From Sphingomonas sp. KR3-1 (GTDB lineage: Bacteria > Pseudomonadota > Alphaproteobacteria > Sphingomonadales > Sphingomonadaceae), in NCBI RefSeq assembly GCF_040049295.1, contig NZ_JBDZDQ010000003.1, forward strand, positions 1 to 64,000: a stretch of 64,000 bases of DNA, read 5' to 3'. Shown in pieces: positions 32,006-42,108 of this stretch. Position 1 is the stretch's first letter; each line of letters begins with the position of its first letter. Under the pieces are notes generated by a model. That model saw nothing but the letters and a program-made list of their open reading frames with translations, had not been told where the DNA came from and ran no database searches. The translations under genes were made by a program, and so were the position numbers.

Positions 32006-34585
32006 ATGCGCGGACTGGCGGCGACAGCGATGATGTGTGCGATGTTCGCCATAAGACCGGCGCTGGCCTGCGAGGGCGCCGTGACGATCTGCCCAAGCGC
32101 CGGTGCCGGCAGCTTCGCGCTGATCGCGGGTGGCAGGCCGGCAAGCGTGCTGGTCGATCCCGGCGCCGATCCGGCGGTGCGCCATGCGGCGAACGGCTTT
32201 GCCGGTGATCTCGAGCGGGTAAGCGGCAGCAAGGCCGCGCGGGCGGCGACGCTGGCAGGCCTGAACGGGCCGGTAGTGCTGATCGGCGTGCTCGGCCAGA
32301 GCCCGGCGATCGATGCGCTGGTCCGTGCCGGCAAGATCAAGCCGCAGGACATTGCCGGCGAATGGGAAGCGTTTCGCCAGATCGTGGTCGACAATCCCGT
32401 GCCGGGCGTGACCCGCGCGCTGGTGATCGTCGGATCGGACCGGCGCGGCGCGGTCTATGGCGCATACGACATCTCGGAGAAGATCGGCGTGTCGCCCTGG
32501 CACTGGTTCGCCGACGTGCCGGTGGCGAAGCGGTCGAATGTCTTCGTCACCGCGGGCGCCCGGCGCGACCAGCCCAAGGTGCGCTATCGCGGCTTCTTCA
32601 TCAACGACGAGGCGCCGAGCTTCTCGACCTGGGCGCAGAAGAAGTTCGGCGGCGCGAACGCCAAGGCCTATGCGCATATCTTCGAGCTCGAGCTGCGGCT
32701 GAAGGGCAATTACCTGTGGCCGGCGATGTGGGCGCCGCGCGCCTTCAACGACGACGATCCGCAGAACAAGATCCTTGCCGACGAGATGGGCATCGTGATG
32801 GGCACCTCGCACCACGAGCCGATGACGCGGGCGCAGGACGAGTGGCATCGCAACACCGCCGGCGGGGTCACCGGCGGCAAATGGGACTATGCGAGCAACG
32901 CCGCGAACCTGCGTGCCTTCTGGCGCGGCGGGATCGAGCGGACGATGTCGAAGGGCGACGGCAAGAGCTATGAGAGCCTGATCACCGTTGGCATGCGCGG
33001 CGATGGCGACGAGCCGATGGCCGAGGGCACCGCGACCAAGCTGCTTGAAGGCATCGTCGCCGACCAGCGCAACATCATCGCCGAGGTGACCGGCAGGCCG
33101 GCGGACCAGCAGCCGCAGGTCTGGGCGCTCTACAAGGAAGTGCAGGACTATTACGACCACGGCATGCAGGTGCCGGACGACGTCACCCTGCTGTTTTCCG
33201 ACGACAATTGGGGCCAGATCCGCCGGCTGCCGGACCTGGGCAGCGCGCCGCGCAAGGGCGGCTACGGCGTTTATTATCACTTCGACTATGTCGGCGGCCC
33301 GCGCAACTACAAATGGCTCAATACCAACCAGATCGAGAAGAGCTGGCAGCAGATGGACCTGGCCTGGCAGCGCGGCGCCCGGGCGCTGTGGATCGTCAAT
33401 GTCGGCGACCTCAAGCCGATGGAATATCCATTGAGCTTCTTCCTCAAACAGGCCTGGAACCCCGAGGCGATGACGCCCGCGGCGCTGGCAGCGTTTCCGG
33501 AGCAATGGGCGGGCGCGCAGTTCGGGCCCGCGCAGGGCAAGGCGATCGGCGCGTTGCTGACGCGCTATTCCCAGCTGGCGGCGCGGCGGAAGCCCGAGCT
33601 GATCGATGCGGGGAGCTTCGCGCTGGGCAGCGGCGCCGGGCCGGTGCTCGACGGGGGCGAGTTCGGCGCGATGCTGGGCGAATGGGATATGCTGGAAGCG
33701 GCGATGCTCAAGGCGAAGGCCGGCGTGCCGGCCGAGCGGCAGGATGCGTTCTTCGAGCTGGTCGAGCATCCGATCGCCGCGATGGCGAACCTCTATCGGC
33801 TCTATTACGCGGTCGCCTGGAACCGTCGCCTGGCCGCGGCGGGCGATGCCCGGGCCAATGCGTTCGCCGACCAGGCCGAGGCGGCCTTCGCGCGCGACCA
33901 GGCGTTGAGCGACCGCTATCACGCGATCGCCGGGGGCAAATGGGACGGGATGATGCTCCAGACCCATATCGGCTATACCAGCTGGCAGCAGCCCGACACG
34001 CAGGTTATGCCTGAGGTCAAGCGGGTGGCGGGGACGGCGGGCGCGATCCGGTTCGCGGCGCCCGCGCGGGCCAGCGAAGCGACAGTCATCGAGGCGGGCG
34101 GCTATGCCCGTGCGGTGGGCGGCAAAGGGCTGACCTGGCGCGTGATTCCGCATCTGGGGCGGACCCAGGGCGCGGTGCTGGCGCTGCCGCAGGGGCGCCC
34201 GGCGACCAAGCTGGAGGATGGCGTGCGGCTCGAATATGCCGTGCCGGTGGCGAAGGCCGGCGCGCTCGAAGTGCGGCTGATCCTTGCGCCGACGCTGGGC
34301 ACGGGCGCGGACGGCAAACTGCGGGTCGGCTTGTCGCTCGATGGCGGCCCGGTGCAGGTGCTGAGCGACCTGCTCACGCCGTCGCCCAATGCCGCCGACA
34401 GCCCTGCGAAGCGCGACTGGGAGCGGGCGGTGGAGGACAATGCCCGCGTGCTGGGGGCGCGCTTCCCGGGGGTCTCCGCGGGCAAGCATGTGGTGAAGGT
34501 CTGGCGGATCGACGACAATGTCGTGTTGCAGCGGATCGTGGTGGGGACGGGGCCGCTGCCGGAGCGCTATCTGGGCGGGAGCTAG
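32006..34585 (+). CDS. Glycoside hydrolase family 115 protein (xylan alpha-1,2-glucuronidase)
   Basis: This 859-residue secreted enzyme has a signal peptide ending near residue 21 (ALAC). The family core reads [16 protein letters not shown], then [34 protein letters not shown], and [13 protein letters not shown], followed by a C-terminal beta-rich domain. GH115 enzymes remove 4-O-methyl-glucuronic acid from xylan side chains. It stands alone here, without an adjacent TonB receptor or xylanase, but TonB energy genes lie 2 kb upstream. Its stop overlaps the convergent VOC gene by four bases. Confidence 0.92.
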   Translation: MRGLAATAMMCAMFAIRPALACEGAVTICPSAGAGSFALIAGGRPASVLVDPGADPAVRHAANGFAGDLERVSGSKAARAATLAGLNGPVVLIGVLGQSPAIDALVRAGKIKPQDIAGEWEAFRQIVVDNPVPGVTRALVIVGSDRRGAVYGAYDISEKIGVSPWHWFADVPVAKRSNVFVTAGARRDQPKVRYRGFFINDEAPSFSTWAQKKFGGANAKAYAHIFELELRLKGNYLWPAMWAPRAFNDDDPQNKILADEMGIVMGTSHHEPMTRAQDEWHRNTAGGVTGGKWDYASNAANLRAFWRGGIERTMSKGDGKSYESLITVGMRGDGDEPMAEGTATKLLEGIVADQRNIIAEVTGRPADQQPQVWALYKEVQDYYDHGMQVPDDVTLLFSDDNWGQIRRLPDLGSAPRKGGYGVYYHFDYVGGPRNYKWLNTNQIEKSWQQMDLAWQRGARALWIVNVGDLKPMEYPLSFFLKQAWNPEAMTPAALAAFPEQWAGAQFGPAQGKAIGALLTRYSQLAARRKPELIDAGSFALGSGAGPVLDGGEFGAMLGEWDMLEAAMLKAKAGVPAERQDAFFELVEHPIAAMANLYRLYYAVAWNRRLAAAGDARANAFADQAEAAFARDQALSDRYHAIAGGKWDGMMLQTHIGYTSWQQPDTQVMPEVKRVAGTAGAIRFAAPARASEATVIEAGGYARAVGGKGLTWRVIPHLGRTQGAVLALPQGRPATKLEDGVRLEYAVPVAKAGALEVRLILAPTLGTGADGKLRVGLSLDGGPVQVLSDLLTPSPNAADSPAKRDWERAVEDNARVLGARFPGVSAGKHVVKVWRIDDNVVLQRIVVGTGPLPERYLGGS

Positions 34586-34950
34586 GCCTGCGCCACATGC
34601 CAGAGCTCGCCGCAGGGGCCGACGACAAAGGCGATGGTGAGCCCCCAGGGCATCAGTGCGGGCGGCTTGGGCGCGGGTACGCCGAACTGGTTCGGCAGGT
34701 CGAGCGACTGGATATGCGCCCACCAGGCGTCGAGATCCTCGACCACCAGCTGCATCATGAAGTTGCCGGCCCAGCCTTCGTCATAATGGTTCTGGAGCAG
34801 GAACGCGCCCGAATCGCAGGCGAACCCCGCGATATCGGCGGCCTCGAAGGTGAGGCGGAAGCCGAGCGCCAAATAGAAGCGCTTCGACAGGGCGAAGTCC
34901 TTGCCGCCGGGGACGAAGGGGCGGAGCGTGGTGGTGGCGAGGTTGGGCAT
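34582..34950 (-). CDS. VOC superfamily (glyoxalase/bleomycin-resistance-like) protein
   Basis: This 122-residue protein has two beta-alpha-beta-beta-beta units of the vicinal oxygen chelate fold: KDFALSKRFYLALGFRLTFE and, later, MPWGLTIAFVVGPCGELWHV. The metal ligands of true glyoxalases are not clearly placed. Function is unknown; members range from glyoxalases to antibiotic-binding proteins. It is next to an SDR gene on the same strand (13-base gap), so the two may be cotranscribed. Confidence 0.8.
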   Translation of the reverse strand: MPNLATTTLRPFVPGGKDFALSKRFYLALGFRLTFEAADIAGFACDSGAFLLQNHYDEGWAGNFMMQLVVEDLDAWWAHIQSLDLPNQFGVPAPKPPALMPWGLTIAFVVGPCGELWHVAQA

Positions 34951-34963
34951 GCCGCGATCCTAC

Positions 34964-35728
34964 TCAACCCGCCGTCCAGCCGCCATCGACCATCACTGCG
35001 CTGCCGGTCATCAGGCTCGAGGCGTCCGAGGCGAGGAGCAGCAGCGGGCCGCTGAGCTCGTCCATCTGGCCGAGGCGGCCGAAGGCGATGCGGCCAAGCA
35101 CGCGCTCGCGGGTGCCGGGCATGTCGAGGATTGGGCGGGTGAGCGCGGTCTCGATGAAGGTCGGGCAGAGCGTGTTGACCCGGATGCCGTGCGGGGCGAG
35201 GTCGATCGCCATGCACTTGGTCAGGCCCTCAAGGGCGAATTTCGAGGCGCTGTAGAGCGAGCGGCCCGGGCCGCCGACATGGCCCATCTGCGAGGACAAG
35301 TTGATGATCGAGCCGGGTTTTCCGGCATCGAGCAAGCCCTGGGCGACGGCCTGGGCGACGAACAATGCCGCCTTGAGGTTGAGATCGAGGACGGCGTGAT
35401 AATCCTCCTCCGTCACCTCGGTGATCGGGCGGATGCGGTTGGCGCCGGCATTGTTGAGGAGGATGTCGAAGGGGCCGCGGGCAGCGATCTCGCGGCGGAC
35501 GGCTTCGGTGTCGGTGACGTCGAGGGCGAAGGCATCGGCCTGGTGGCCGGCGTCGCGGAGCGCGGCGGCGAGGGCCTCGACCTCGTTTCCGCTGCGGGCG
35601 CAGAGGGTTACCGCTGCGCCGGCCTGGGCGAGGATCGCCGCGCCATGCGCCCCGATGCCGCGGCCCGCGCCGGTGACCAGGGCGCGCTTGCCGTCGAGGC
35701 GGAGGCTGGGGAGCGGGGGCAGCGGCAT
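34964..35728 (-). CDS. Short-chain dehydrogenase/reductase
   Basis: This 254-residue classical SDR has the TGAGRGIG nucleotide-binding motif near residue 20, LLNNAGA, a catalytic Ser in NLSSQMGHVG and YSASK with Tyr/Lys, ending in SAVMVDGGWTAG. Likely an NAD(P)-dependent oxidoreductase of the gluconate or 3-ketoacyl type; the substrate cannot be told. It is first in a probable two-gene unit with the VOC protein. The upstream 533-base gap holds only repeats. Confidence 0.9.
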   Translation of the reverse strand: MPLPPLPSLRLDGKRALVTGAGRGIGAHGAAILAQAGAAVTLCARSGNEVEALAAALRDAGHQADAFALDVTDTEAVRREIAARGPFDILLNNAGANRIRPITEVTEEDYHAVLDLNLKAALFVAQAVAQGLLDAGKPGSIINLSSQMGHVGGPGRSLYSASKFALEGLTKCMAIDLAPHGIRVNTLCPTFIETALTRPILDMPGTRERVLGRIAFGRLGQMDELSGPLLLLASDASSLMTGSAVMVDGGWTAG

Positions 35729-36261
35729 CGATCTCTCCGGTCACTTTGGGTTTGGCAGGAATAGTCCCACGCGGCCGCCAACGGGTCAATATTGGCTGGC
35801 TGGTGAGTGAATGTTGCGGTCGTTTGGGGTGACTGTGGGGCGGCGCGGTGGGGATATTGGCGGTTGTCTTGGAGGCGGCTTGAGGCGGGTCGACGTCGCC
35901 GGCGGGGCCTGACCGCGTGGCGCCGTTCGGGCGACGCGGGTGGCGGAGCGATGTGCTGCTTGGCTCTGGATCCCCGCCTTCGCGGGGATGACGGGGACGG
36001 GCAGGGCGAGAGAGGATGACGGAAAGGCCTTGGCGCCGTTCAAGGTTGCTGTTTCCCGGCGAAAGCCGGGGGCCCAGCCCCGGTGCAGTTGGAGGGGCGG
36101 TCAAACCTCTCGCACGACATTGCAACTGGGCCCCGGCTTTCGCCGGGGAACACCTGGGGGATCGCTCCGTAATGCAGATACGCCGGGGAGGTGCCCTTCG
36201 CGAGCTGAGAAGCCTGTTGAAGCCCAACCACCCCTAGCCCTTCCCTTGCAGGGAGGGGAAT
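35729..36261. other. Gene-free gap filled with palindromic repeats
   Basis: Between the SDR and cdd genes no convincing gene was found. The gap holds a single hairpin ATCCCCGC-CTTC-GCGGGGAT at 35970-35989 and a REPIN-like element at 36049-36152. A hairpin near 36238-36258 (CCCTTCCCT/AGGGAGGGG, one mismatch) lies just past the cdd stop and may act as its terminator. Confidence 0.7.
36049..36152. repeat. REPIN-like inverted repeat, about 104 bp
   Basis: Arms CTGTTTCCCGGCGAAAGCCG and its inverse (CCGGCTTTCGCCGGGGAAC) enclose a centre. The centre itself has inner complementary blocks (GGGCCCAG..., CAGTTG and CAACTGGGCC), so almost the whole element can fold into one long hairpin. Confidence 0.8.
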
Positions 36262-36702
36262 TCAGGCCATCCCCAGGTCCTTCGGGCCGAAGGCGGCGGG
36301 GAGCAGCTCGCTCAGCCTGTACTCCGCGATCGCGTCGCCGGTTGCGCCGCCGCAATAGACCGGCAGGTCGCGGCCGCTCAGCTGGGCGGCTTCGTTGATG
36401 ACCTGGCGGCAGCGGCCGCAGGGGCTGACCGGAGCCGTGTCGGCATGGCCCATCCGGCCGCCGATCACGCCGATCGCGACGACGTCCTTGAGCCGGCCCT
36501 CGCTGCTGGTCCGGGCCAGCGCCACCGTCTCGGCGCAGAGCGACAGGCCGTAGCTGGCGTTTTCGAAGTTCGCACCGGTCACCACGGTCCCATCCGTCAG
36601 CAGCACCGCCGCGCCGACGGCGAAGTTCGAATAGGGCGCATAGGCATTTTTCGCTGCGTTTCGAGCAGCTTCGACAAGTGCCTTCGGATCGATTTCGCTC
36701 AT
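36262..36702 (-). CDS. cdd: Cytidine deaminase
   Basis: This 146-residue homotetrameric-type enzyme deaminates cytidine and deoxycytidine in pyrimidine salvage. The zinc site is complete: CAETVAL (Cys and catalytic Glu) and PCGRCRQV with two more Cys. The FAVGAAVLLTDGTVVTGANFENASYGL segment is split here as FAVGAAVLL and GANFENASYG. The ATG at 36702 overlaps the stop of the GH25 gene (ATGA), which suggests coupling. Confidence 0.95.
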   Translation of the reverse strand: MSEIDPKALVEAARNAAKNAYAPYSNFAVGAAVLLTDGTVVTGANFENASYGLSLCAETVALARTSSEGRLKDVVAIGVIGGRMGHADTAPVSPCGRCRQVINEAAQLSGRDLPVYCGGATGDAIAEYRLSELLPAAFGPKDLGMA

Positions 36703-37391
36703 TTGACCATCACGTCCCAATTGACCGGAGCGTCGACCCCCTCGATGCGGCGGTGGCGCGTTGCCTGCCATATCGACCATGGCCGCGCGAAATACGAGGG
36801 GGGGAAGAAGCTCTGCTGCGCCCAGAGCAGGCGCGGGAAGGCGTCGCTGAGCCGATACTGGCTTTCGAAGGCCGGAGAGACCAGCAGGATCGCCGGCTTG
36901 CCGATATGCGTCTCGACATCGTGGAGGAAGCGACCGAGCTCGCCGATCACCACTTGGCGCTCGGGGCGGGCCGGGCAATCGGGCTGGAAGTCGATCTCGA
37001 CCGCGGGCGGCAGCTGATCGTCCGAGCGCGGCACGGTGATCATGAAATTGCCCGACTGGTCGGTGGCGAGCTGGCAGAGCGAATAGACGTGGAGCGCGCC
37101 TCGGCGGATGCCCGCCTCGAACGTCCAGCGCCAATTCTCGGGGAAGCGAAGATCGCGTGCGGTGGCGCCGGTGGTGGCGCGGATATAGGCGAAGTCGATC
37201 CCCGACTTCTTCGCGGTCCACCATTCGATTGGACCGGTCTCTTCGGACACATCGACGCCCTGGACCGGGAAATCGCCGGGCGAGGGGCGCCAGCGCGAGG
37301 CGAACAGCCAGGCGCTCCAGCCGAGCAGCCCCAGGAGGATCAGCCCCGGCACGACGAAGCGCAGCCGGCGCATCCAGATGCGCGCGTGCAT
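36699..37391 (-). CDS. Glycoside hydrolase family 25 (lysozyme-like muramidase), membrane-anchored
   Basis: This 230-residue protein has a single N-terminal membrane segment (residues about 9-30) and a GH25 domain. The domain shows VQGVDVSEETGPIEWW with the conserved Asp, FAYIRATTGATARD, and AVEIDFQPDC with the second acidic pair. The family cleaves peptidoglycan muramic-glucosamine bonds. The lack of a cleavage site suggests periplasmic display from the inner membrane. It sits between UPF0262 and cdd, an odd partnership with no obvious pathway link. Confidence 0.85.
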   Translation of the reverse strand: MHARIWMRRLRFVVPGLILLGLLGWSAWLFASRWRPSPGDFPVQGVDVSEETGPIEWWTAKKSGIDFAYIRATTGATARDLRFPENWRWTFEAGIRRGALHVYSLCQLATDQSGNFMITVPRSDDQLPPAVEIDFQPDCPARPERQVVIGELGRFLHDVETHIGKPAILLVSPAFESQYRLSDAFPRLLWAQQSFFPPSYFARPWSIWQATRHRRIEGVDAPVNWDVMVK

Positions 37392-37394
37392 TCG

Positions 37395-37880
37395 TCAGCC
37401 CTTGATGTGGAGGACGCAGATCAGCGTGAACAGGCGGCGGGCAGTGTCGAAATCCACGTCGATCTTGCCTTCCAGCCGTTCCTTGAGCAGCGTCGCCGCG
37501 TCGTTGTGGATGCCGCGCCGCGCCATGTCGACGGTCTCGATCTGGGCGGGCGTGGCGTTGCGAATCGCGGCATAATAGCTGTCGCAGATCGCGAAGTAAT
37601 CGCGGATCGGGCGGCGAAAGGCGGCGAGGCCGAGGATCAGCGATTCCTGGTGGGTGCCGTCCGCCCGGTTGATCTCGAGCGCGAGCCGCCCTTCCTGCAC
37701 CGCGAGATGGAGCTTGAACGGGCCGGCATAGCCGTCCGCCTGGGGGCGCTGCGGCGCGAAGTGATTGTCCTCGAGCAGGTCGAAGATCGCGATGCGGCGC
37801 TCCTGCTCGATATCCGCCGAGCGCCACAGAATGGTGCGCTCGTCCAGCGTTACGTCGATGATGCGCGGATCGGCGGCCAT
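37395..37880 (-). CDS. UPF0262 family protein
   Basis: This 161-residue cytoplasmic protein matches the alphaproteobacterial UPF0262 family, with IIDVTLDERTILWRSADIEQ at the start and LAAFRRPIRDYFAICDSYY further on. It also has the MARRGIHNDAATLLKERL segment and a Leu/Cys-rich end. The family has no known function. The ATG at 37880 gives family length. It is divergent from dnaB (83 bases between starts) and first in a UPF0262-GH25-cdd unit. Confidence 0.88.
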   Translation of the reverse strand: MAADPRIIDVTLDERTILWRSADIEQERRIAIFDLLEDNHFAPQRPQADGYAGPFKLHLAVQEGRLALEINRADGTHQESLILGLAAFRRPIRDYFAICDSYYAAIRNATPAQIETVDMARRGIHNDAATLLKERLEGKIDVDFDTARRLFTLICVLHIKG

Positions 37881-37963
37881 ACCGGCGTTGCTTTGCGGCC
37901 AATCAACGCTTTCCACAAGCATGTGCATTGCCGGAAGCGCCGGCCCGCGCGCATAGGGACCGC

Positions 37964-39457
37964 ATGGTGCAACCGATCCCGCTTCCGATTCCCGATTCTC
38001 CCGAAGGCACGACCCTGCCCGCGAACGTGGAGGCGGAAGCCGCGCTGCTCGGCGCGATGATGATCGACAACCGCGTGGCGGAGGACGTGCTCCAGAAGCT
38101 GCGCCCCGAGCATTTCTACGAGCCGCTGCACGGGCGGATCTATGACGCGATCTCGACCTTGGTGGGCGACAACCGGCTCGCCACCCCGGTGACGCTCAAG
38201 CCGCTGTTCCAGGCCGATGCGGCGATGAAGGAGCTGGGCGGGCCGGCCTATCTGGCGCAGCTGACCGGCAACCCGGCCAGCCTGATCGGCGCGCGGGCGT
38301 TCGCGGACCAGGTCTATGACCTGGCCGTGCTTCGCGCGCTGGTGGGGGTGGGGCGCCACCTGGTCGACAGCGCGCTCGACACCAGCGAGGAGATCAATCC
38401 CGCCAAGCAGATCGAACAGGCCGAGCTCAAGCTCTACGAAGTCGCGGAGAAGGGCGGCGAGGATACCGGCGCCAAGAACTTCATGCGCGCGGCGACGGTG
38501 GCGGTGCGCAACACCGAGCGGGCGATGAACTCGGGCGGCAGCGTGTCGGGTATCACCTCGGGCCTGACCGACTTCAATGCGATGACCGGCGGCCTCAACC
38601 GTTCCGACCTTCTGATCCTCGCCGGCCGTCCGGGCATGGGCAAGACCTCGCTCGCGACCAACATGGCGTTCAACGCGGCGAAGCGGTACCTCGACGACAT
38701 GGAGGCCGGGATCCCGGAGGAGAAGTCGATCGGCGCGCCGGTGGCGTTCTTCAGCCTCGAAATGTCGGCCGACCAGCTGGCGCTGCGTATCCTGTCCGAA
38801 CAGTCCGAAGTGTCGTCGGAGAAGCTGCGTACCGGCAACATCTCGGGCCCCGAATTCATGAAGTTCGCGCGCGCTGCGGGCGATCTCGAGCGGCTGCCGC
38901 TCTATATCGACGACACGCCGGGCCTGACGATCGCCGCGCTGCGCACCCGCGCGCGGCGTCTCAAGCGCCAGCACAAGATCGGCTTCGTCGTGGTCGACTA
39001 TCTCCAGCTGCTCACCGGCTCGGCCAAGGCGTCGGGCGACGGGCGCGTGCAGGAAATCTCGGAGATCAGCCGCGGCCTCAAGACGCTCGCCAAGGAGCTG
39101 CACGTGCCGGTGCTGGCGCTCTCCCAGCTGAGCCGCGCGGTGGAAAGCCGCGAGGACAAGCGCCCGCAGCTCTCCGACCTTCGCGAATCCGGCTCGATCG
39201 AGCAGGACGCCGACATCGTGCTGTTCGTCTACCGCGACGAATATTATCACGATTTCAAGGCGCCCAAGGTGCCCGACGGCAATTCGACGCCCGACGAGAT
39301 CGCCAAGTACCAGGCCTGGCAGGACCACCAGCTCCAGGTGGCGAACAAGGCGAGCGTGATCATCGCCAAGCAGCGCCACGGCGCGACGGGTACGGTCGAC
39401 CTGCGCTTCGACCGCCAGTTCACCAAGTTCAGCGACCTGGTGCCGGGGGGGTATTGA
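37964..39457 (+). CDS. dnaB: Replicative DNA helicase
   Basis: This 497-residue DnaB-family helicase has an N-terminal domain (EAEAALLGAMMIDNRVAEDV) and a RecA-like motor. Walker A is GRPGMGKTS near residue 225, Walker B-type is FVVVDYLQLL near 345, and SLEMSADQLA and GSIEQDADIVLFVYRDEYY follow. It unwinds DNA at replication forks. AGGGA precedes the ATG at 37964. No intein is seen. A single REP hairpin 24 bases past the stop may end the transcript. Confidence 0.96.
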   Translation: MVQPIPLPIPDSPEGTTLPANVEAEAALLGAMMIDNRVAEDVLQKLRPEHFYEPLHGRIYDAISTLVGDNRLATPVTLKPLFQADAAMKELGGPAYLAQLTGNPASLIGARAFADQVYDLAVLRALVGVGRHLVDSALDTSEEINPAKQIEQAELKLYEVAEKGGEDTGAKNFMRAATVAVRNTERAMNSGGSVSGITSGLTDFNAMTGGLNRSDLLILAGRPGMGKTSLATNMAFNAAKRYLDDMEAGIPEEKSIGAPVAFFSLEMSADQLALRILSEQSEVSSEKLRTGNISGPEFMKFARAAGDLERLPLYIDDTPGLTIAALRTRARRLKRQHKIGFVVVDYLQLLTGSAKASGDGRVQEISEISRGLKTLAKELHVPVLALSQLSRAVESREDKRPQLSDLRESGSIEQDADIVLFVYRDEYYHDFKAPKVPDGNSTPDEIAKYQAWQDHQLQVANKASVIIAKQRHGATGTVDLRFDRQFTKFSDLVPGGY

Positions 39458-39481
39458 GGCGGTCCCTTGTTTGCGCCTTTG

Positions 39482-39509
39482 CTGTTCCCCGGCTTTCGCC
39501 GGGGAACAG
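39482..39509. repeat. Single REP palindrome after dnaB
   Basis: CTGTTCCCCGGC-TTTC-GCCGGGGAACAG has 12-bp perfect arms and is followed by TTTAG. It uses the same core as the REPIN-like elements and probably acts as the dnaB terminator. Confidence 0.75.
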
Positions 39510-39633
39510 TTTAGGGCGTTCTCCCTGTCACCCACAGCTTTCAGTCGCCAACCGAAACCAAATCGGGCACGATGCGTCTTAGCGAGGCGCGGCCGACGGG
39601 CCGCGCGCGGAATAGAGCGGCGACCGGGGCCTG

Positions 39634-42108
39634 ATGACTGAAATGACGCCGGAGGAGCGCGAGCGGCAACGACTGAAGGCGCTCGAGGCCTACGACATCC
39701 TCGATACCGAGACCGAGCCGGCGTTCGACGAGATCGCGCGGCTGGCGGCGGATATCTGCGGCACGCCGATCGCGGTGGTGAACCTGGTCGCGAGCGACCG
39801 GCAGTTCTTCAAGGCCGAGGTGGGGCTGGGCGTGCGCGAGACGCCGCTCGACACCAGCTTCTGCGCGCATGCGCTGCTCGAACCCGAGTTCCTCGAAATC
39901 CCCGACGCGACGCAGGACAAGCGCTTCGTCGGCAATCCGCTGGTGACCGGCGAGGCGCATCTGCGCTTCTATGCCGGCGCGCTGCTCAAGGGCGATGACG
40001 GCCTGCCGATCGGCACGCTGTGCGTGCTCGACACCCAGCCCAGGCAGCTGACCGAGCTGCAGCGGCGCACGCTGCAGGTGCTGGCGCGCCAGGTGATGGG
40101 GCAGCTCGACCTGCGCCGCGAGCTGCGCCAGCGCGACGAGGCGGACCTGCGCTACCAGACGCTGTTCGATTCGATGGACGAAGGCTTCTGCATCATCGAG
40201 TTCTTCGATGGGCCGCACGGGCCGCTGAGCGACTATGTCCATGTCGAGGCCAATGCCGCCTATGCGCGGCACGCCGGCATCCCCAATGTCGTCGGGCAGA
40301 AGCTGCGCGAGATGGTGGCGGACGAGGCGGACGACTGGGTGGCGCGCTATGGCGGCGTGCTGCGCACCGGCGTGCCGATCCGCTTCGAGCGAGAGCTGGA
40401 GGCGACCGGGCGCTATCTGTCGCTCTCGGCGTTCCGGATCGAGCCGGCGAGCCGCAAGCAGGTCGCGGTGCTGTTCCAGGACGTGACCGCGCGGCGCGTG
40501 GCGGAGGAGAATCTGCGCGAGCTCAACCAGACGCTCGAGGCGCGCGTGGCGGAGGCGCTGGCCGAGCGGGCGGTGCTGGCGGACATCGTCGACGGCACCG
40601 AAGGCTTCGTCCAGGTCGTCGACATGGAGGGCCGCTGGCTCGCGGTGAACAGCGCGGCGATGGCCGAGTTCGAGCGGATCTTCGGGGTGCGCCCGGTGAT
40701 CGGCGCGCGGCAGGTCGACATGCTCGAAGGGCATCCGCACCAGGAAAAGGTGCGCGGCGTGTGGGACCGCGCGCTGGCCGAGGACGGCTATTCCGACGTG
40801 ATCGAATATGCGGCGCCCGACGGGAAGCTGCATTTCTACGAGCAGCGCTTCAGCTCGCTGCGCGATGCCGAGGGACGCAAGATCGGCGCCTTCACCTTCG
40901 TGTTCGACGTGACCGAGCGGCTCGACGAGCAGCAGCGGCTGCACCAGGCCGAGGAGGCGCTGCGCCAGGCGCAGAAGATGGAAGCGGTGGGCCAGCTGAC
41001 CGGCGGCATCGCCCACGACTTCAACAATCTGCTCGCCGGGATTTCGGGCGCGTTCGAGATGATCGGCACGCGGCTCAGCCAGGGGCGCAGCCGCGACGTG
41101 GAGAAATATCTCGCGGCCGGCCAGGGCGCGACGCGGCGCGCGGCGGCGCTGACGCACCGGCTGCTCGCCTTCTCGCGGCGGCAAACGCTGTCTCCCAAGG
41201 CAGTGGTGATCAACCGGCTGCTCGCCGACCTGGTCGAGCTGGTCCAGCGCACCGTCGGGCCGGGGATCGAGGTGGAGACGATCGCGGCGGGCGGGCTGTG
41301 GCCGACCTTGGTCGATGCCAACCAGCTCGAGAATGCGATCCTCAATCTGTGCATCAACGCGCGCGACGCGATGCCGAGCGGCGGCAAGATCACGATCGAG
41401 ACGGGCAACAAATGGCTCGACCAGCGCACTGCTCGCGAGCGGGGGCTTGAGCCGGGGCAATATGTCACCGTCTGCGTGAGCGACACCGGCTCGGGCATCG
41501 AGAAGGCGATCCTCGAGCGGGTGTTCGACCCGTTCTTCACCACCAAGCCGCTGGGCGAGGGGACGGGACTGGGCCTCAGCATGGTCTATGGCTTCGCGCG
41601 GCAGAGCCATGGCCATGTGCGGATCTATTCCGAGGTCGGGCAGGGGACGATGGTCTGCGTCTACCTGCCGCGGCATCTCGGCGACGAGGAAGCGCCGTCG
41701 CTCGATCCGGCGAGCGCGGTGGCGAGCGCCAGCCATGAGGGCGAGGTCGTGCTGGTGGTCGACGACGAGCCGACGGTGCGGATGCTGATCGTCGATGCGC
41801 TAGGCGAGCTGGGCTATTCGTGCCTGGAGGCGGCGGACGGCCCCTCGGGCCTGAGACTGCTCGAAAACGCCGATCGGATCGACCTGCTGATCACCGATGT
41901 CGGGCTGCCCGGCGGCCTGAACGGGCGGCAGGTGGCGGATGCGGCGCGAGTGCTGCGGCCCGAGCTGAAGGTGCTGTTCATCACCGGCTATGCCGAGAAC
42001 GCGGTGCTTAACCACGGCCATATCGAGCATGGCATGGAAGTGCTGACCAAGCCGTTCGCGGTGGACGATCTCGGCGCGCGGGTCGAGCGGATGATGCGGG
42101 AGCGCTAG
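39634..42108 (+). CDS. Hybrid sensor histidine kinase (GAF-PAS-PAS-HisKA-HATPase-REC)
   Basis: This 824-residue cytoplasmic protein, with no membrane segment seen, has a GAF domain at about 20-165 (VNLVASDRQFFKAEVGL) and two PAS domains at about 180-290 and 320-435. The dimerisation domain has phospho-acceptor His461 in GGIAHDFNN. The ATPase domain follows (INARDAMPSGG, then GTGLGLSMVYGF), and a receiver domain has Asp755 in LLITDVGLPGG. All catalytic positions are present. No separate response regulator lies nearby, so the output partner is unknown. The stop overlaps the convergent cysH by four bases. Confidence 0.94.
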   Translation: MTEMTPEERERQRLKALEAYDILDTETEPAFDEIARLAADICGTPIAVVNLVASDRQFFKAEVGLGVRETPLDTSFCAHALLEPEFLEIPDATQDKRFVGNPLVTGEAHLRFYAGALLKGDDGLPIGTLCVLDTQPRQLTELQRRTLQVLARQVMGQLDLRRELRQRDEADLRYQTLFDSMDEGFCIIEFFDGPHGPLSDYVHVEANAAYARHAGIPNVVGQKLREMVADEADDWVARYGGVLRTGVPIRFERELEATGRYLSLSAFRIEPASRKQVAVLFQDVTARRVAEENLRELNQTLEARVAEALAERAVLADIVDGTEGFVQVVDMEGRWLAVNSAAMAEFERIFGVRPVIGARQVDMLEGHPHQEKVRGVWDRALAEDGYSDVIEYAAPDGKLHFYEQRFSSLRDAEGRKIGAFTFVFDVTERLDEQQRLHQAEEALRQAQKMEAVGQLTGGIAHDFNNLLAGISGAFEMIGTRLSQGRSRDVEKYLAAGQGATRRAAALTHRLLAFSRRQTLSPKAVVINRLLADLVELVQRTVGPGIEVETIAAGGLWPTLVDANQLENAILNLCINARDAMPSGGKITIETGNKWLDQRTARERGLEPGQYVTVCVSDTGSGIEKAILERVFDPFFTTKPLGEGTGLGLSMVYGFARQSHGHVRIYSEVGQGTMVCVYLPRHLGDEEAPSLDPASAVASASHEGEVVLVVDDEPTVRMLIVDALGELGYSCLEAADGPSGLRLLENADRIDLLITDVGLPGGLNGRQVADAARVLRPELKVLFITGYAENAVLNHGHIEHGMEVLTKPFAVDDLGARVERMMRER

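Noticed and set aside
31787..34723. 978-codon minus-strand frame opposite the GH115 gene
   Set aside because: No family motifs and strongly biased His/Arg/Ala composition, while the plus strand encodes a complete GH115 enzyme.
37850..41736. Long minus-strand frames opposite dnaB and the histidine kinase
   Set aside because: No domains, composition typical of GC-rich shadows, and the plus strand genes are complete.
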